Positions 18,768-29,739 of a DNA stretch of 64,000 nt are shown here, one piece after another. This DNA comes from Gracilariopsis chorda (Eukaryota; Rhodophyta; Florideophyceae; Gracilariales; Gracilariaceae), in contig NBIV01000066.1 of NCBI GenBank assembly GCA_003194525.1, positions 124,001 through 188,000 on the forward strand, read 5' to 3'. The position numbers and the translations under genes were made by a program. The first letter of the stretch is position 1. Every line of letters begins with the position of its first letter. The notes beneath the pieces were generated by a model, which had not been told where the DNA came from, searched no databases, and saw only the letters and a program-made list of their open reading frames with translations.

Positions 18768-19780
18768 GTCAAAGCGGAAGGAGGACACAAAGGCTTGTGG
18801 AGCAGAAATGGTGAAGAACGCAAAGCGTGGCTCGGCGGAGGCGGAGCGAAAAGAGGCAAGCAGAAAAAGGCAAGGCGTGAACCGAACGAAAAGTTGGGGT
18901 TCTGTGCGTGGATACGAAGGTATGCTCCCACGAAGAGTAGGGGGCGTGTGCGTCAGTCACATACACTTTTTATGACGGCGGGGCTGAATTTTACAGAGCG
19001 CGGCGAAGGGGCACGGCGGCGGATGTGGCTTGCGGATGCGGGCGGCAACGACGCCACAGGCAGCGCGGCGGCAGTCGGTGGTTGGGGTGGCGGCGCTTCG
19101 AGCAGATTCGTTTCACCGCTTGGCCATGGCGCGTGCTCCCGGCAAATGGCTGCCTCGATTTGCTGGAACGTGATTGGGCGGTGCAGATATTTGTGGCCTA
19201 AATGGAGCACGGCCGCGGCGGCGTGATCATCGGCCGAGATATGTGTCAGATTCGTGCGCCCGGAGTCCGGGCCCCGGACTCGGAACATATGAGGCGGCTC
19301 CGCCATGTGTGCACTTTCGTGTAGAGATACTACACGTAAGGTAAACGGTTTCTTCCATTTTCGCAACGTCTCACAGTTTGCGCGCTTTCCTGCCTGCTTC
19401 TTTCGACAGTCCGCGTCGAGGGAGCGTCCCGGCTCACTGCTTCCGGCTCCGCTGCATCGTTTGTTCCGCGCTGCATGTCGATGGGCGTATGCCCCAGCAG
19501 CACCGCCTTCGTCTTCAGCAACTACCTTTCCCGAAGGGCCGTGTCCAGCGTAATCGCCCATCACACCACCATACTCAACTCGGAACGTCAGTGTGAACGC
19601 GTCCGGGCACGCTGAGAGTCAACAGGTAAGGGTTACCGTTGGTACACGTATACGCGCTCTGCCATCATGTGCACATCATCCGCTCTCATTAAACCCGTAA
19701 CCCGTGCATGGTACATGCAAAACACAACATAATGTTAACACTTACAAACCCACAAGCGTGTGCGCGTAACCGTGCTACCG
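18768..19780. other. Intergenic, GC-rich promoter side of ICDH
   Basis: Open frames exist on both strands but have biased composition and no motif. The MYB-like element GGTTACCGTTGGTAC sits at 19631-19645. Confidence 0.5.
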
Positions 19781-21157
19781 CTAACCGATGAGACGCCCAA
19801 GCTCGTCTGACGTCTGTAGCGACGACACGCTTGCCTTGGATACCGTAGAAATCGCATCCCTGGTGCTCACCAACAGCGGCTCACTTCTGGCAGTTTGCCA
19901 CCATATTCCCTCCGCGTCCCTCACAAGTCGACCAGCAAGCCACGGACCAACTTCAGTTGCCTCCGCGTTGCGCACAAACCCATTTACGTCATTAAGCGTG
20001 AAGCTTTTATGTCCATCGATCAAATCAGCAAGCCTGGTATCATACATAGCCATAGCCATTACTTCACACTTGCTCAACTTTGAGTCAATTGCAGAGAACG
20101 TACGTACCAGACTATCCACACTAATTTCAGCCCCGCTCTTCAGTGCCTTCATCGCCAGTTTGCGTACTGTGTACGACATTTTTCTTCGCCATTCCGATTC
20201 CAGAGCGCCTGTCAATACTCTCACCTTACCCTCCGCAACAGCTACAGCTAGGTCATCGTCCACTATATTGTTGCGCTTGGCGTCCGGGATGTATATGTAA
20301 TGTGAACATGAATCCGATTCTTCGACGCAGTCGCAACGTTCGTCGTTTGGACAATACCAGTCATTGCAAGTACCATCCATTTTGAACCACGTACATCCGC
20401 TGCGAACAGCGCGCGCCAGGCAACTTGTGCAGAGGTCTTCCCGTCCACTACTGCAAGCCAATGTGCTGTTCTGTCCCGCAATCTTGGTAAGAACACGTGC
20501 GCCGCATCGAACGCGGTCGTATATTCGGGTTTTCAGGTGTGCATGCGACGGCAATGGAACAAATATTGATATTGACGGACAGGGAGAATCGTTTAGATCG
20601 TGCTTCGTCCAGCACAAGTAACATGGCTTGGACTGCGCTTCCTCTTCTACTTTGCCGATTAGATAAACGCATTGCGCTTTCAGAGTTATTCTGTGGGAAC
20701 GACGGCTGGAAAGATGAACTTTGGTCAAGTTTATCATGGGCACTTCAGCTACCACATGTCCGTGCACCACTCGTTCCGAAGTGGAGCAATATGGAAAATA
20801 GCGGTCCGCCTCGAATAGCAATGGGTTGGAGGAAGAAGAATTGCGCAACAAGTTTGCGCATTCATACGGTCCCTGCAACAATATGTCCTGCGACATAAAG
20901 AATGCAGTCCAGTCTTTCGCGGTCTTTCGCATGCGAAAGCGCTGCAGGTTGGACGAACGTAGCCAGTTTTCTTCGCTAGAAACATCGATATCTGACATTC
21001 GTCGAATCTTCACTTGCTCAACCCCTCCGCCCGGTTGTTTGGCGCGTGTGGCGCGTACATGCTTCCTTTTGATGCGAAACTCTTCGAGCGTTCCGAGGTA
21101 TAGAAGATGCTCGTCGGACTCCAAGGAGCTGTCAGAGTTCTGGGAACCCGTGGCCAT
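19781..21157 (-). CDS. Hypothetical Cys-rich protein, 458 aa
   Basis: Uninterrupted ORF from ATG (MATGSQNSDSSLES). No family is recognised. An acidic/Ser N-terminus precedes a ~200-residue region beginning after WTAFFMSQDILLQGPYECANLL. A cysteine-dense stretch (about residues 215-290) has spacing C..C, GCTWF and several further Cys, recalling a PSI (plexin-type) module. The C-terminal ~150 residues look helical. No clear signal peptide is seen, which argues against a secreted PSI protein. It looks like host coding sequence rather than transposon because the frame is intact and codon use is even. Confidence 0.65.
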   Translation of the reverse strand: MATGSQNSDSSLESDEHLLYLGTLEEFRIKRKHVRATRAKQPGGGVEQVKIRRMSDIDVSSEENWLRSSNLQRFRMRKTAKDWTAFFMSQDILLQGPYECANLLRNSSSSNPLLFEADRYFPYCSTSERVVHGHVVAEVPMINLTKVHLSSRRSHRITLKAQCVYLIGKVEEEAQSKPCYLCWTKHDLNDSPCPSISIFVPLPSHAHLKTRIYDRVRCGARVLTKIAGQNSTLACSSGREDLCTSCLARAVRSGCTWFKMDGTCNDWYCPNDERCDCVEESDSCSHYIYIPDAKRNNIVDDDLAVAVAEGKVRVLTGALESEWRRKMSYTVRKLAMKALKSGAEISVDSLVRTFSAIDSKLSKCEVMAMAMYDTRLADLIDGHKSFTLNDVNGFVRNAEATEVGPWLAGRLVRDAEGIWWQTARSEPLLVSTRDAISTVSKASVSSLQTSDELGRLIG

Positions 21158-21399
21158 AAGAAATATCGGAATGACGTTCAACGCCTCCACGCAGTGAGAG
21201 TGAGGGCGATCCCTTGCAAACGTGCATTCGTGAGAGGATTGTTGAGGCTAATGCGGAAGGGAAGGTGGCAGAGCAAACAGCGTGGCACGTGCTCCATGTC
21301 AGATGTGTTAAATGCGTGATTTCTGCACCAATCAACGACCAGGGTTCATCTTCACACTCAGCACAGTGCTATGCCACCTTTGGTAAGTCTAGCTACGCC

Positions 21400-22897
21400 A
21401 GTGGAAAAGGCGGGGAGGGGGGGGGGGGGGGTGGAGTCCATCTGAGATTCGATCTCATTTTAAGGACCAACCCCCTCTCGCCGCTTCCGCTCACGGCGCC
21501 CTCCGCCGCGCCACGCCGCGCCTTGCCGCGTCCGAGCCCCAGCACCAGGCTCACCATCAACGGCAGCAGTCTCTGCCCTGCCACCACTTCTGGCCCGCGC
21601 TCAGTGACAGGGGCGCATGCGACGGAAGCGCTGTGTCACCGTGCCGCTACATTCACCATCTTGGCGTCAATGGGCCGTCGCACTGCGCTGGAAGCGTAGC
21701 GTTACCTCACTGCCAACCGCCGCCGCAGCCACGTCTCTGGCGCAGACGCTGCACAACATGCTGTTGCATAATGGCGGTTGCGTCTTGTTTGGACATAATG
21801 GGGTGCTTAAATGTTGCAGGAATCACCTGGTACTGCCACGAGATGCTTTATAGACAAAGACCTACCCTAAGAAGGACAGTAACTTTCCCAAGCTTGTTTA
21901 TCATGGCAGGGAAGTCTCCAATGGCGACTTGTTTTGGGTTGTTGCTTAAACCTAGTATGCAGAAATAGAGACTTTGCGCATAGCGTAATTGTATATAAAA
22001 GCCCGGAGTCAGCGGCCTCCAAGCCAACTCGGGCGAGACCACTTCTCTTCCTTTGGCGACACCCACCTTCTCTTAGAGCTGTCTGCTCCTCCTTGTCTCC
22101 AACACTACTCTACCTCACTTTCCCTCCATAACCGTGCAGCACAGTCTCCTGCACATCGTGAGTGACTCGGCTGCCTCCGTCTGTTACGAGATCAGCCGGC
22201 GTATTAGTTTGCTCCAAGCCACACAATAGACCTACGGTTTTGGTCGGGCGTGTTCAGTGAAGACGTTCGTATCCATATTGCGCTAGACCTAAGGTTTTGG
22301 TCGCGCATCTGTTGTTACCATTGTTCTTCTCTACCAATGCTAGTGGGCTGTTGTACTGTGTACGATTTGGTCATCATCCATTTCCATCTTGCCTTAGTCG
22401 AGGCGGTGCATTTCTTGTGTCTACCGCCACAGTACTCACGTTGCTATTAATCCTTTTCGGTCTACGTTCTATTGGCATTGCACGCCAGTGCTGGTACTCT
22501 CGAGCTACGAATATACTTTCAAGCTACTCTATGGCAAAGAGGGGTACAAGAAGGGCTCTTGTCGTTGGTTGTAATGAAATTGTGCAACATGACACTCACA
22601 TGGTACTCTTGAGGAGGGTCAAACTCCTCGGAAATCACAATTGTCGTCTCTTTCGATGGATGTTTTTCTGACGTCTGCAAGTTTCTTTTCTTTTATGAGA
22701 ATGTCACTACCAGAGAAAAGTCGAAGTCGGAGTGGGCATTGGAGTTCATTGGCTACCTAGAGGGTGAGACATTCGAATTCCATTATCACAACTTCGCTTC
22801 AAATGGGGATTTAACTGCTAATGCATTTACCTATGATACGGTAAAGGCAGCATTCTTGGAACGGTTTGAAGGGACTGAAGAACTCGAATAATACATT
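21400..22897 (+). repeat. Left arm of large inverted repeat (LTR plus gag start)
   Basis: About 1.5 kb, matched by 25996-27483 in reverse orientation. It contains a TATATAAAA box (21992-22000) and LTR-like leader sequence, then the start of a gag frame. A short ORF shared by both arms (22297-22671 here) differs at only about 3 of 124 residues, so most of the arm is near-identical. The outermost ~140 bp is clearly more diverged and here carries a G homopolymer run at 21417-21430. Confidence 0.9.
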
Positions 22898-23167
22898 TTC
22901 CCGGCTTTCTCCTTCATGTTAAGCTACGATGACTTGTTGGAATCATTAAACCGAACCGACACATGTTTTGAGAAGGCAGGATTCAACTCCAAGGCCCAGT
23001 TTGGGTTGGCTCGGAAGTCTGTTATGGAATTCTCAGATCTCGCTCAGTTTGTTATATTTCCGGGAGCAGCAGACTATGAAGCATTGAAGAATCTTGTAAG
23101 GGCCTCTTTAGGAACATCAAAAATGGCCCAAATATGGCCGAAACGAGACCAAGATGTGGCCTTATAA
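22613..23167 (+). pseudogene. Decayed gag of the inverted-repeat element
   Basis: The frame reads capsid-like sequence (SEWALEFIGYLEGETFEFHY, TVKAAFLERFEG, then SYDDLLESLNRT and LARKSVMEFSDLAQFV). One in-frame TAA at 22889-22891 (CAA to TAA would explain it) interrupts it. The same TAA is present in the right arm, so the two arms share the decayed ancestor. Confidence 0.65.
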
Positions 23168-23347
23168 GTCCAAACTTTGGAAGAACGTGTATCTAAGAAA
23201 GAACAACAAGTTCAGATTCAGACTAAGTGCCCGAAATGTGGCCGAGATATGGCCAAAGTTTGGTAATGACGCTGAACATAATTTATTTCTCTTGACCAAA
23301 TACACTTCCCGCCAAGTGTTAGACTTAAACGACCATATTTCGGTCAC

Positions 23348-23716
23348 ATGGCGGCCATCTTTGGGCCATTTTTGATGTTAATAGGGGCCTTTGTGGCTGA
23401 GAAAAAGGTACTGAGCTCCCATGGTGCCCTACATGTTCTTGCACCCCCAAAGAAAACTCTACAGAAGGATAACCCAGGCTCTTATGCTGTTCTCGAAGGC
23501 AAAGTAGACGAACTCACAAACCAGCTGGTACAGCTAACTTTGTTAGTCAAGAAGAATCAAGCTGCAAATAGAAGGAATGAAGAGGATTGACTATGCGCAT
23601 ATTGTCTGCAACCGGGACATTACTGAACTTGTTGCAGTTTGAACCCTTATCGCAGTAGCCGATGTGGGCGTTGAGGCAATGTCGGTAACGCAAGTGCCAC
23701 GTGTTGGGAGAAGGAT
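23348..23716 (+). pseudogene. Gag C-terminus with broken zinc knuckle
   Basis: A helical Gln/Asn-rich stretch ends in CAYCLQPGH...C (23594-23635), a CX2CX4HX4C knuckle. One of its positions is TGA, and further TGA codons flank it. Each TGA could derive from CGA by C-to-T change. Confidence 0.55.
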
Positions 23717-24309
23717 GTCAATGTCGAGCGCAGAGTTGGATTCGAGGACGTCCGTGTAGAGTCCGAGAGTGAGAATGGACTCAAGAAGAATGACAAGGGT
23801 GATAACGTGCAGAGCAGCCAACAAGCAAGTAATGTCTCTGTTGTCGTCGAGGACGAAAGTAGAGAAGAATACATGACCCAGACGAAGAAAACAGCTGACA
23901 GTGCGCCAGTACCAAAGCAGCCTCGAACGGAAGGACCCATGCGGTTACCCTCTCTACTCAACGCATCAGTGATGGTGGAGAAGGAAACTCCACGGCTTGC
24001 CGAAATACGCAGTAAGTCCTCAGAAGCGCACTAAGAAAAAAAAGATGCAGTCTATAAAGTCTTCCAGCAGATCAAAGCTAGAGGAACATGCAGGACAGTA
24101 CAATGTTTTTGAGGAGCTTCCAAATGCTTCCTCTGAAATCACCTTCTGCCAGCTTGTTCGTGTTGATGTTGAATACGCAAAGAAGGATCTACGTCGCATA
24201 TTATCAGGACGAACGTCCACTTGGCACTTCAACTACGCTGAAGCCATAAACTAGACCCGACGTCTAAACGTAGTCCGGGTAAAAGGTATATGGATCTGAA
24301 GTACAAGGC

Positions 24310-24729
24310 TTGCTGGACTCAAGAGCAGTTCCGAATTTTCTGTCTGCAAACCTCACGCAAGACTTATCGTTGGAACCAATCCCGACAAATAGGAAGAGTA
24401 CAATAGCTGATATCACCACCATCATTGTGCAGGGAGTCCTACATGACGTTCCGATGAAGTTTGGAGCAGTACGCGTTCCGCTAGAATTCCTCGTAGTTGA
24501 GAAGTCTTTCTTTAGTGTCATCACAGGTTCTCCGACCTTAGAACGCCTAGAAGCATGTATTGACCTGGGGACACAAAAGGTATCACTCAACTACCAGGGA
24601 AAATCTGTCACTCTTTGTTTAGATCATGAGCGTGGAAGGATGGGCGAAACTCCCATAGACTCTGGAAAGTACAGTGAAACCTTTACGTCAAATTCAGAAG
24701 CCTTTCTTTCTGATACAGAATCAGACTGA
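24310..24729 (+). pseudogene. Retropepsin-like protease relic
   Basis: LLDSRAVPNFLS resembles the active-site loop of a retroviral-type protease with DSR in place of DSG. Downstream VITGSPTLERLEACID fits the second half (usually ILG.P). No open RT follows, so the element is truncated. Confidence 0.5.
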
Positions 24730-25096
24730 GAACAAGAAAAACTAGATGTTGTCATATTGGAAACAGAAAAGAAGAATGCCGCACTATCTTTGACATCATT
24801 ACAGATATTAACTGCCGAACAAGTGCTGATTGTGGGCATGACTATCAATGAGGACCGAAGTGAACACGACCCACATGAGTTGAAAGGTTATGGAACACCA
24901 CCACCTTCTCCGGAGCAAGCGTCAGAAGAGACCGTGCTGACGAGCAACGAGATGTTCCAGGGTACTTAAGAAGTGAAAGAAGAGGTGATGAAACTGTCTT
25001 CCGCAATCGTTTTACGGATGGTAACTAGAACTGCCCACTAAACGCACCAGCAGTGTCGAAAAGGGAAGATAAAAAGATGCCTAGAATAACAGTACC

Positions 25097-25567
25097 GTGG
25101 ATTCATCGACAGAATCCACCCACTCTTTTATGCCGGATCTAATATTGCGAACCCCGATTATGGATCATGCAATTGTACTTCTAACTTCTGAGACCGTCCG
25201 CAATTCAGAAACTTTTGAGATACTTGTCGAACGAAAGGAGCCAGAGGTGAGGCCAGGAGATCCCATACCTCTACAAGTTCGAGACTTCTCGATCAATCAT
25301 AGATTTTATATAGAAGTGGAAAATCCTACAGATTTTGCCCTCGTTCTTGACCCCTTAGGCATCCAGGAAGCGGAATCGCAAGAAGTTGGGAATCAGCCTG
25401 AGACACAAGACAAAGAACGGGACTTGGGGGAGAGTGATTCATGTGCATCTGAAGGCGAACTTGGAATTGATGAACAAGGGAATCCTGTGATGACATACCC
25501 CGGAGGGATAGTTGAGTATGAGTTTCATCCATCACAGAATTTGCATAATGGAGAGCATTATCAATGA
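25097..25567 (+). pseudogene. Unassigned retroelement frame after the protease relic
   Basis: 156 codons with an acidic tail (ESQEVGNQPETQDKE and following). Position after protease suggests a pre-RT segment, but no motif proves it. Further open pieces follow to about 26060 in shifted frames. Confidence 0.35.
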
Positions 25568-25995
25568 GAACCCCAAGAGAGGCGGAACGTCGGTGATAGT
25601 ATCCATGTATCCCAATATAGGTGAGGACATTTCGTTCTCCGATATCCTGATAAACATACAGATATTGTCATACCTAAGGACTACGAAGATCCACAAGCGA
25701 ATGGCTCTACTAAGAACAGGGAGAACGGTCGAGGTGAGGCAGCCCAGCGATCTGATAGTTCCGGGCCAGCTGCGGATCAAGTGGTTCCGAACAGTTCAGA
25801 AAACAAGCCCATTAATCACCCCATGGACGGGAAATCAGCAAGCATGCATAACTCTGAAGATCTAAGAAATGAGACACGACTCCAAGACACCGAAACGACA
25901 GATAATATAATAAAACATGTTTTGTTCGTCTCACCAAAGACTGAATTATCAAGAAGGCTTGGTAGAGTTCATACCCTGACAGAGACAGCCTGGCG

Positions 25996-27483
25996 AATGT
26001 ATTATTCGAGTTCTTCAGTCCCTTCAAACCGTTCCAAGAAGGCTGCCTTTACCGTATCATAGGTAAATGCATAAGCAGTTGAATCCCCATTTGAAGCGAA
26101 GTTGTGATAATGGAATTCGAATGTCTCACCCTCTAGGTAGCCAATGAACTCCAATGCCCACTCCGACTTCGACTTTTCTCGGGTAGTGACATTCTCATAA
26201 AAGAAAAGAAACTTGCAGACGTCAGAAAAACATCCATCGAAAGAGACGACAATTGTGATTTCCGAGGAGTTTGACCCTCCTCAAGAGTACCATGTGAGTG
26301 TCATGTTGCACAATTTCATTACAACCAACGACAAGAGCCCTTCTTGTACCCCTCTTTGCCATAGAGTAGCTTGAAAGTATATTCGTAGCTCGAGAGTACC
26401 AGCACTGGCGTGCAATGCCAATAGAACGTAGACCGAAAAGGATTAATAGCAACGTGAGTACTGTGGCGGTAGACACAAGAAATGCACCGCCTCGACTAAG
26501 GCAAGATGGAAATAGATGATGACCAAATCGTACACAGGACAACAGCCCACTAGCAGTGGTAGAGAAGAACAATGGTAACAACAGATGCGCGACCAAAACC
26601 TTAGGTCTAGCGCAATATGGATACGAAAGTCTTCACTGAACACGCCCGACCAAAACCGTAGGTCTAGTGTGTGGCTTGGAGCAAACTAATACGCCGGCTG
26701 ATCTCGTAACAGACGGAGGCAGCCGAGTCACTCACGATGTGCAGGAGACTGTGCTGCACGGTTATGGAGGGAAAGTGAGGTAGAGTAGTGTTGGAGACAA
26801 GGAGGAGCAGACAGCTCTAAGAGAAGGTGGGTGTCGCCAAAGGAAGAGAAGTGGTCTCGCCCGAGTTGGCTTGGAGGCCGCTGACTCCGGGCTTTTATAT
26901 ACAATTACGCTATGCGCAAAGTCTCTATTTCTGCATACTAGGTTTAAGCAACAACCCAAAACAAGTCGCCATTGGAGACTTCCCTGCCATGATAAACAAG
27001 CTTGGGAAAGTTACTGTCCTTCTTAGGGTAGGTCTTTGTCTATAAAGCATCTCGTGGCAGTACCAGGTGATTCCTGCAACATTTAAGCACCCCATTATGT
27101 CCAAACAAGACGCAACCGCCATTATGCAACAGCATGTTGTGCAGCGTCTGCGCCAGAGACGTGGCTGCGGCGGCGGTTGGCAGTGAGGTAACGCTACGCT
27201 TCCAGCGCAGTGCGACGGCCCATTGACGCCAAGATGGTGAATGTAGCGGCACGGTGACACAGCGCTTCCGTCGCATGCGCCCCTGTCACTGAGCGCGGGC
27301 CAGAAGTGGTGGCAGGGCAGAGACTGCTGCCGTTGATGGTGAGCCTGGTGCTGGGGCTCGGGCGCACTAAGGTGGGGCGGGGTGCAGCGAAGGGTGCCAG
27401 GGCTGGAAGCGGCGAGAAACGGTTGGTACTGAAAATGAGATTGAATCGCATATGGGCTCAAGCCCGTCCTCGCCTTTTCCACT
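25996..27483 (-). repeat. Right arm of large inverted repeat
   Basis: Reverse complement of 21400-22897, with its TATA box at 26893-26901. The spacer between arms is about 3.1 kb. A transcript through both arms would fold into a ~1.4-kb duplex. Confidence 0.9.
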
Positions 27484-28610
27484 TATGGCAACAGAAGTGG
27501 GGGGGATGCCCGACACTATTATTCCAGAATCGCGTTGCTAACCATTTTAATTTGCATCACCGGGCCCTTCGGAGGCCTGCTCTAATGGGTGCATGCAGAA
27601 ATTACCAGTGGGCCTTCTGGTCAAGTGTGAGCCAATAAATATAGGCCAAGTCGCTCAAAACTGGCCAGCTGTATTTCAGACTTGGCGATCAGAATGGACC
27701 CTCCGAGGGTCCATTCTGATCGCCAAACCGTCCGCCAAATCTTCTCCGAAAGACACTCAACCGAGAATGCACTCAAGATCACAGGGAGCTGTAGTAGGGG
27801 CTGTTGTTACTTTGTAATCAACTACCCTGGCGTGCTCACACCTTTTTTCCGACGCTGCAACCACAAAAACCGCTCGCACAACTCCGCTCACCACACCCGC
27901 CATGGTCTTCTACATCCTAGCTTAGGCTACCAACCGACACCATGGCAGCGCATTCTAGCTCATGGTGTGGTAGAGCGACCATACGCACTACTACATACAG
28001 GCATAGGGTGGTGGATGTCGGGAAAGGGACGTGACAGAGGGAGAAAGGAAAGGTGGAAAGGTGGTGAGACTGCACCTGACGCACGGATATACCGGAATTC
28101 TGGAGTAGGTGACATGTGTCCGAACGGGAGAAGTGACAAGCGACACGTGGGGGTTTGTTGGGCAGAGTAGGGATGTACTGTTGTTGGTTGAGGTGCCGAC
28201 TGTGTAGAGCGGCAAATAGTATTTTGATTAACTTCGAGTAGACAGGGTAGTGTATGGCGCACGTCGTGGTTCCACTTACCCCGCGGAGAAAGCGCCTCTA
28301 CCCTCACTAAAGCCAGAAGTCATCCCACCAAACGGACTAGTATCTTGTTCTAGCTGGCGATACTGGCTGCCGAGTATCCTGTTCTACTAACCCTGACGGT
28401 AAACTCATAGCGGTACACGACTGCCAACGCTCTATGCGCGTTCCCTGACCACGCCTGACGCAGTTGGCCGTCCGGTTCCGCAGCCTTCGACCGGCGTCTC
28501 TTGAATTCGACCGTTTGGATCATCGAGCCCATCTTCCGCCCGGGCATTCTAGGAAAATCCTACACTGACCGCTGAGGTACGCCCGACCGGTCAGCATTTT
28601 ACGCAAAGCC
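27484..28610. other. No gene recognised; contains a long palindrome
   Basis: Only short ORFs of no recognisable type. See the palindrome at 27682-27726. Confidence 0.5.
27682..27726. repeat. 45-bp near-perfect palindrome (22-bp arms, 1-nt centre)
   Basis: Arms 27682-27703 and 27705-27726 are perfect reverse complements around a single C. The centre reads GGACCCTC-C-GAGGGTCC. Confidence 0.95.
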
Positions 28611-29614
28611 TTGCTCATTCCCACACATGGCATAGATAATGACTTTATCATTACAACAAACGTTACCAAACATATTGTACTGAATGAGATGTTACCTCTT
28701 TTTTCTATGGCACGAACACACTGCACCTTCGGTAGGCCGTATCGTAGAACGCAGTCAAAAGGTCGAAAACCTCTGTTTAAGTCCGTAGACATTTTGGGTA
28801 TGGCGTCGTACTACATGAACACATCAGAAAAAGCCTATCAATTGTGTCCCTTCTTTTGCGTAATCCCTTCGTCCCAGAGCGTATGAATTGACTATGAACT
28901 GCATGTAATTCTCAGAGCTACAAAGGCAGATCCGGAAGACTGGTTTGGCGTGCGTTGGCCCTTCTTTGAGGAACAAAGAGCATCTGCTTCATTCCTTGAG
29001 AACAAGAGACATTTCGCTCCGTTGCTTAAAGAGGTTTTCGCAATAACCGATGGACGCCGTTCCAAAGGTCAAGAGTATGGTGATGCTAACCTGCAGAATG
29101 CGTACTTTGAATGGTACACGCAACAAGTGGAAATCACCAATCTGTTCGTTTTTAACTTCTTTGGAGAGATTATCCACGGCATGATAAGCTTTCCAGAAGC
29201 TTGGTTGACAGCAAACTCGCGAGTCTCTATGGACTACACTATTCAAAACCCTTAGACAATATGACCTCTCCCGGTATGGCTATCCTCGTTGACTCTCCAT
29301 TTGTTAATAATACAAAGTGCACTAATATTAAAATCGTTCGAGCGAGAAAGACAAAAGAGTCCCGCAACATTCCGAAGTCCGAAGAACTCGCAGCTATAGA
29401 CATCATTCTCCAGTGCATACTGCTAAGATATTGGCAAAGTGCTCAGTGAGGTATACGCTCTATCAAAGGTCCCTTCGCGCAACTGCTGTTAACGCTGAAA
29501 ATAGATTCAAAACGAAAGGCCACAATGATCTAGCTGGTTGTGCGTTTACTTAACTTTCGCACAAGTACTGCGGGTCAGAAGCAAATGGAAAACACATACA
29601 ACCCGTCTAAATAG
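28611..29614 (+). pseudogene. PIF/Harbinger-like DDE transposase, decayed
   Basis: The N-terminal part shows KPLFKSVDILGMASYYMNTS and the helix-turn-helix-like CPFFCVIPSSQSV. Next come FAITDGRRSKGQEYGDANL, QQVEITNLFVFNFFGEIIH, SKLASLYGLHYSK and MAILVDSPFVNN, then EELAAIDIILQ and GIRSIKGPF. I recognise this as the DDE_Tnp_4-type transposase family. Damage: TGA at 28884-28886 (family Trp), a frameshift near 29205, TGA at 29447-29449 next to the third catalytic acidic position (family AEWG reads AQ-stop-G), and an internal TAG near 29522. The convergent partner gene lies at 29740-30521. Confidence 0.65.
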
Positions 29615-29739
29615 TGAGTGCAGGACGCAGCCTGAGGAGGAATGTGCACGAAAGCTCGCTGCGCTCGCATTTGCGCACTTGGCCCGCAGAGCAAGGCTCG
29701 CGCGAGCAGAAGCTTGGCAACCTTGGCAAGAAGAAGGTC

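Noticed and set aside
18953-19564. 203-codon minus-strand ORF upstream of ICDH
   Set aside because: Alternative frames of similar length on both strands, no motif; more likely GC-rich promoter DNA.
22297-22671. 124-codon ORF repeated in both inverted arms
   Set aside because: Its duplication follows from the inverted repeat; hydrophobic stretch but not in the gag frame and no family resemblance, so not called a gene.
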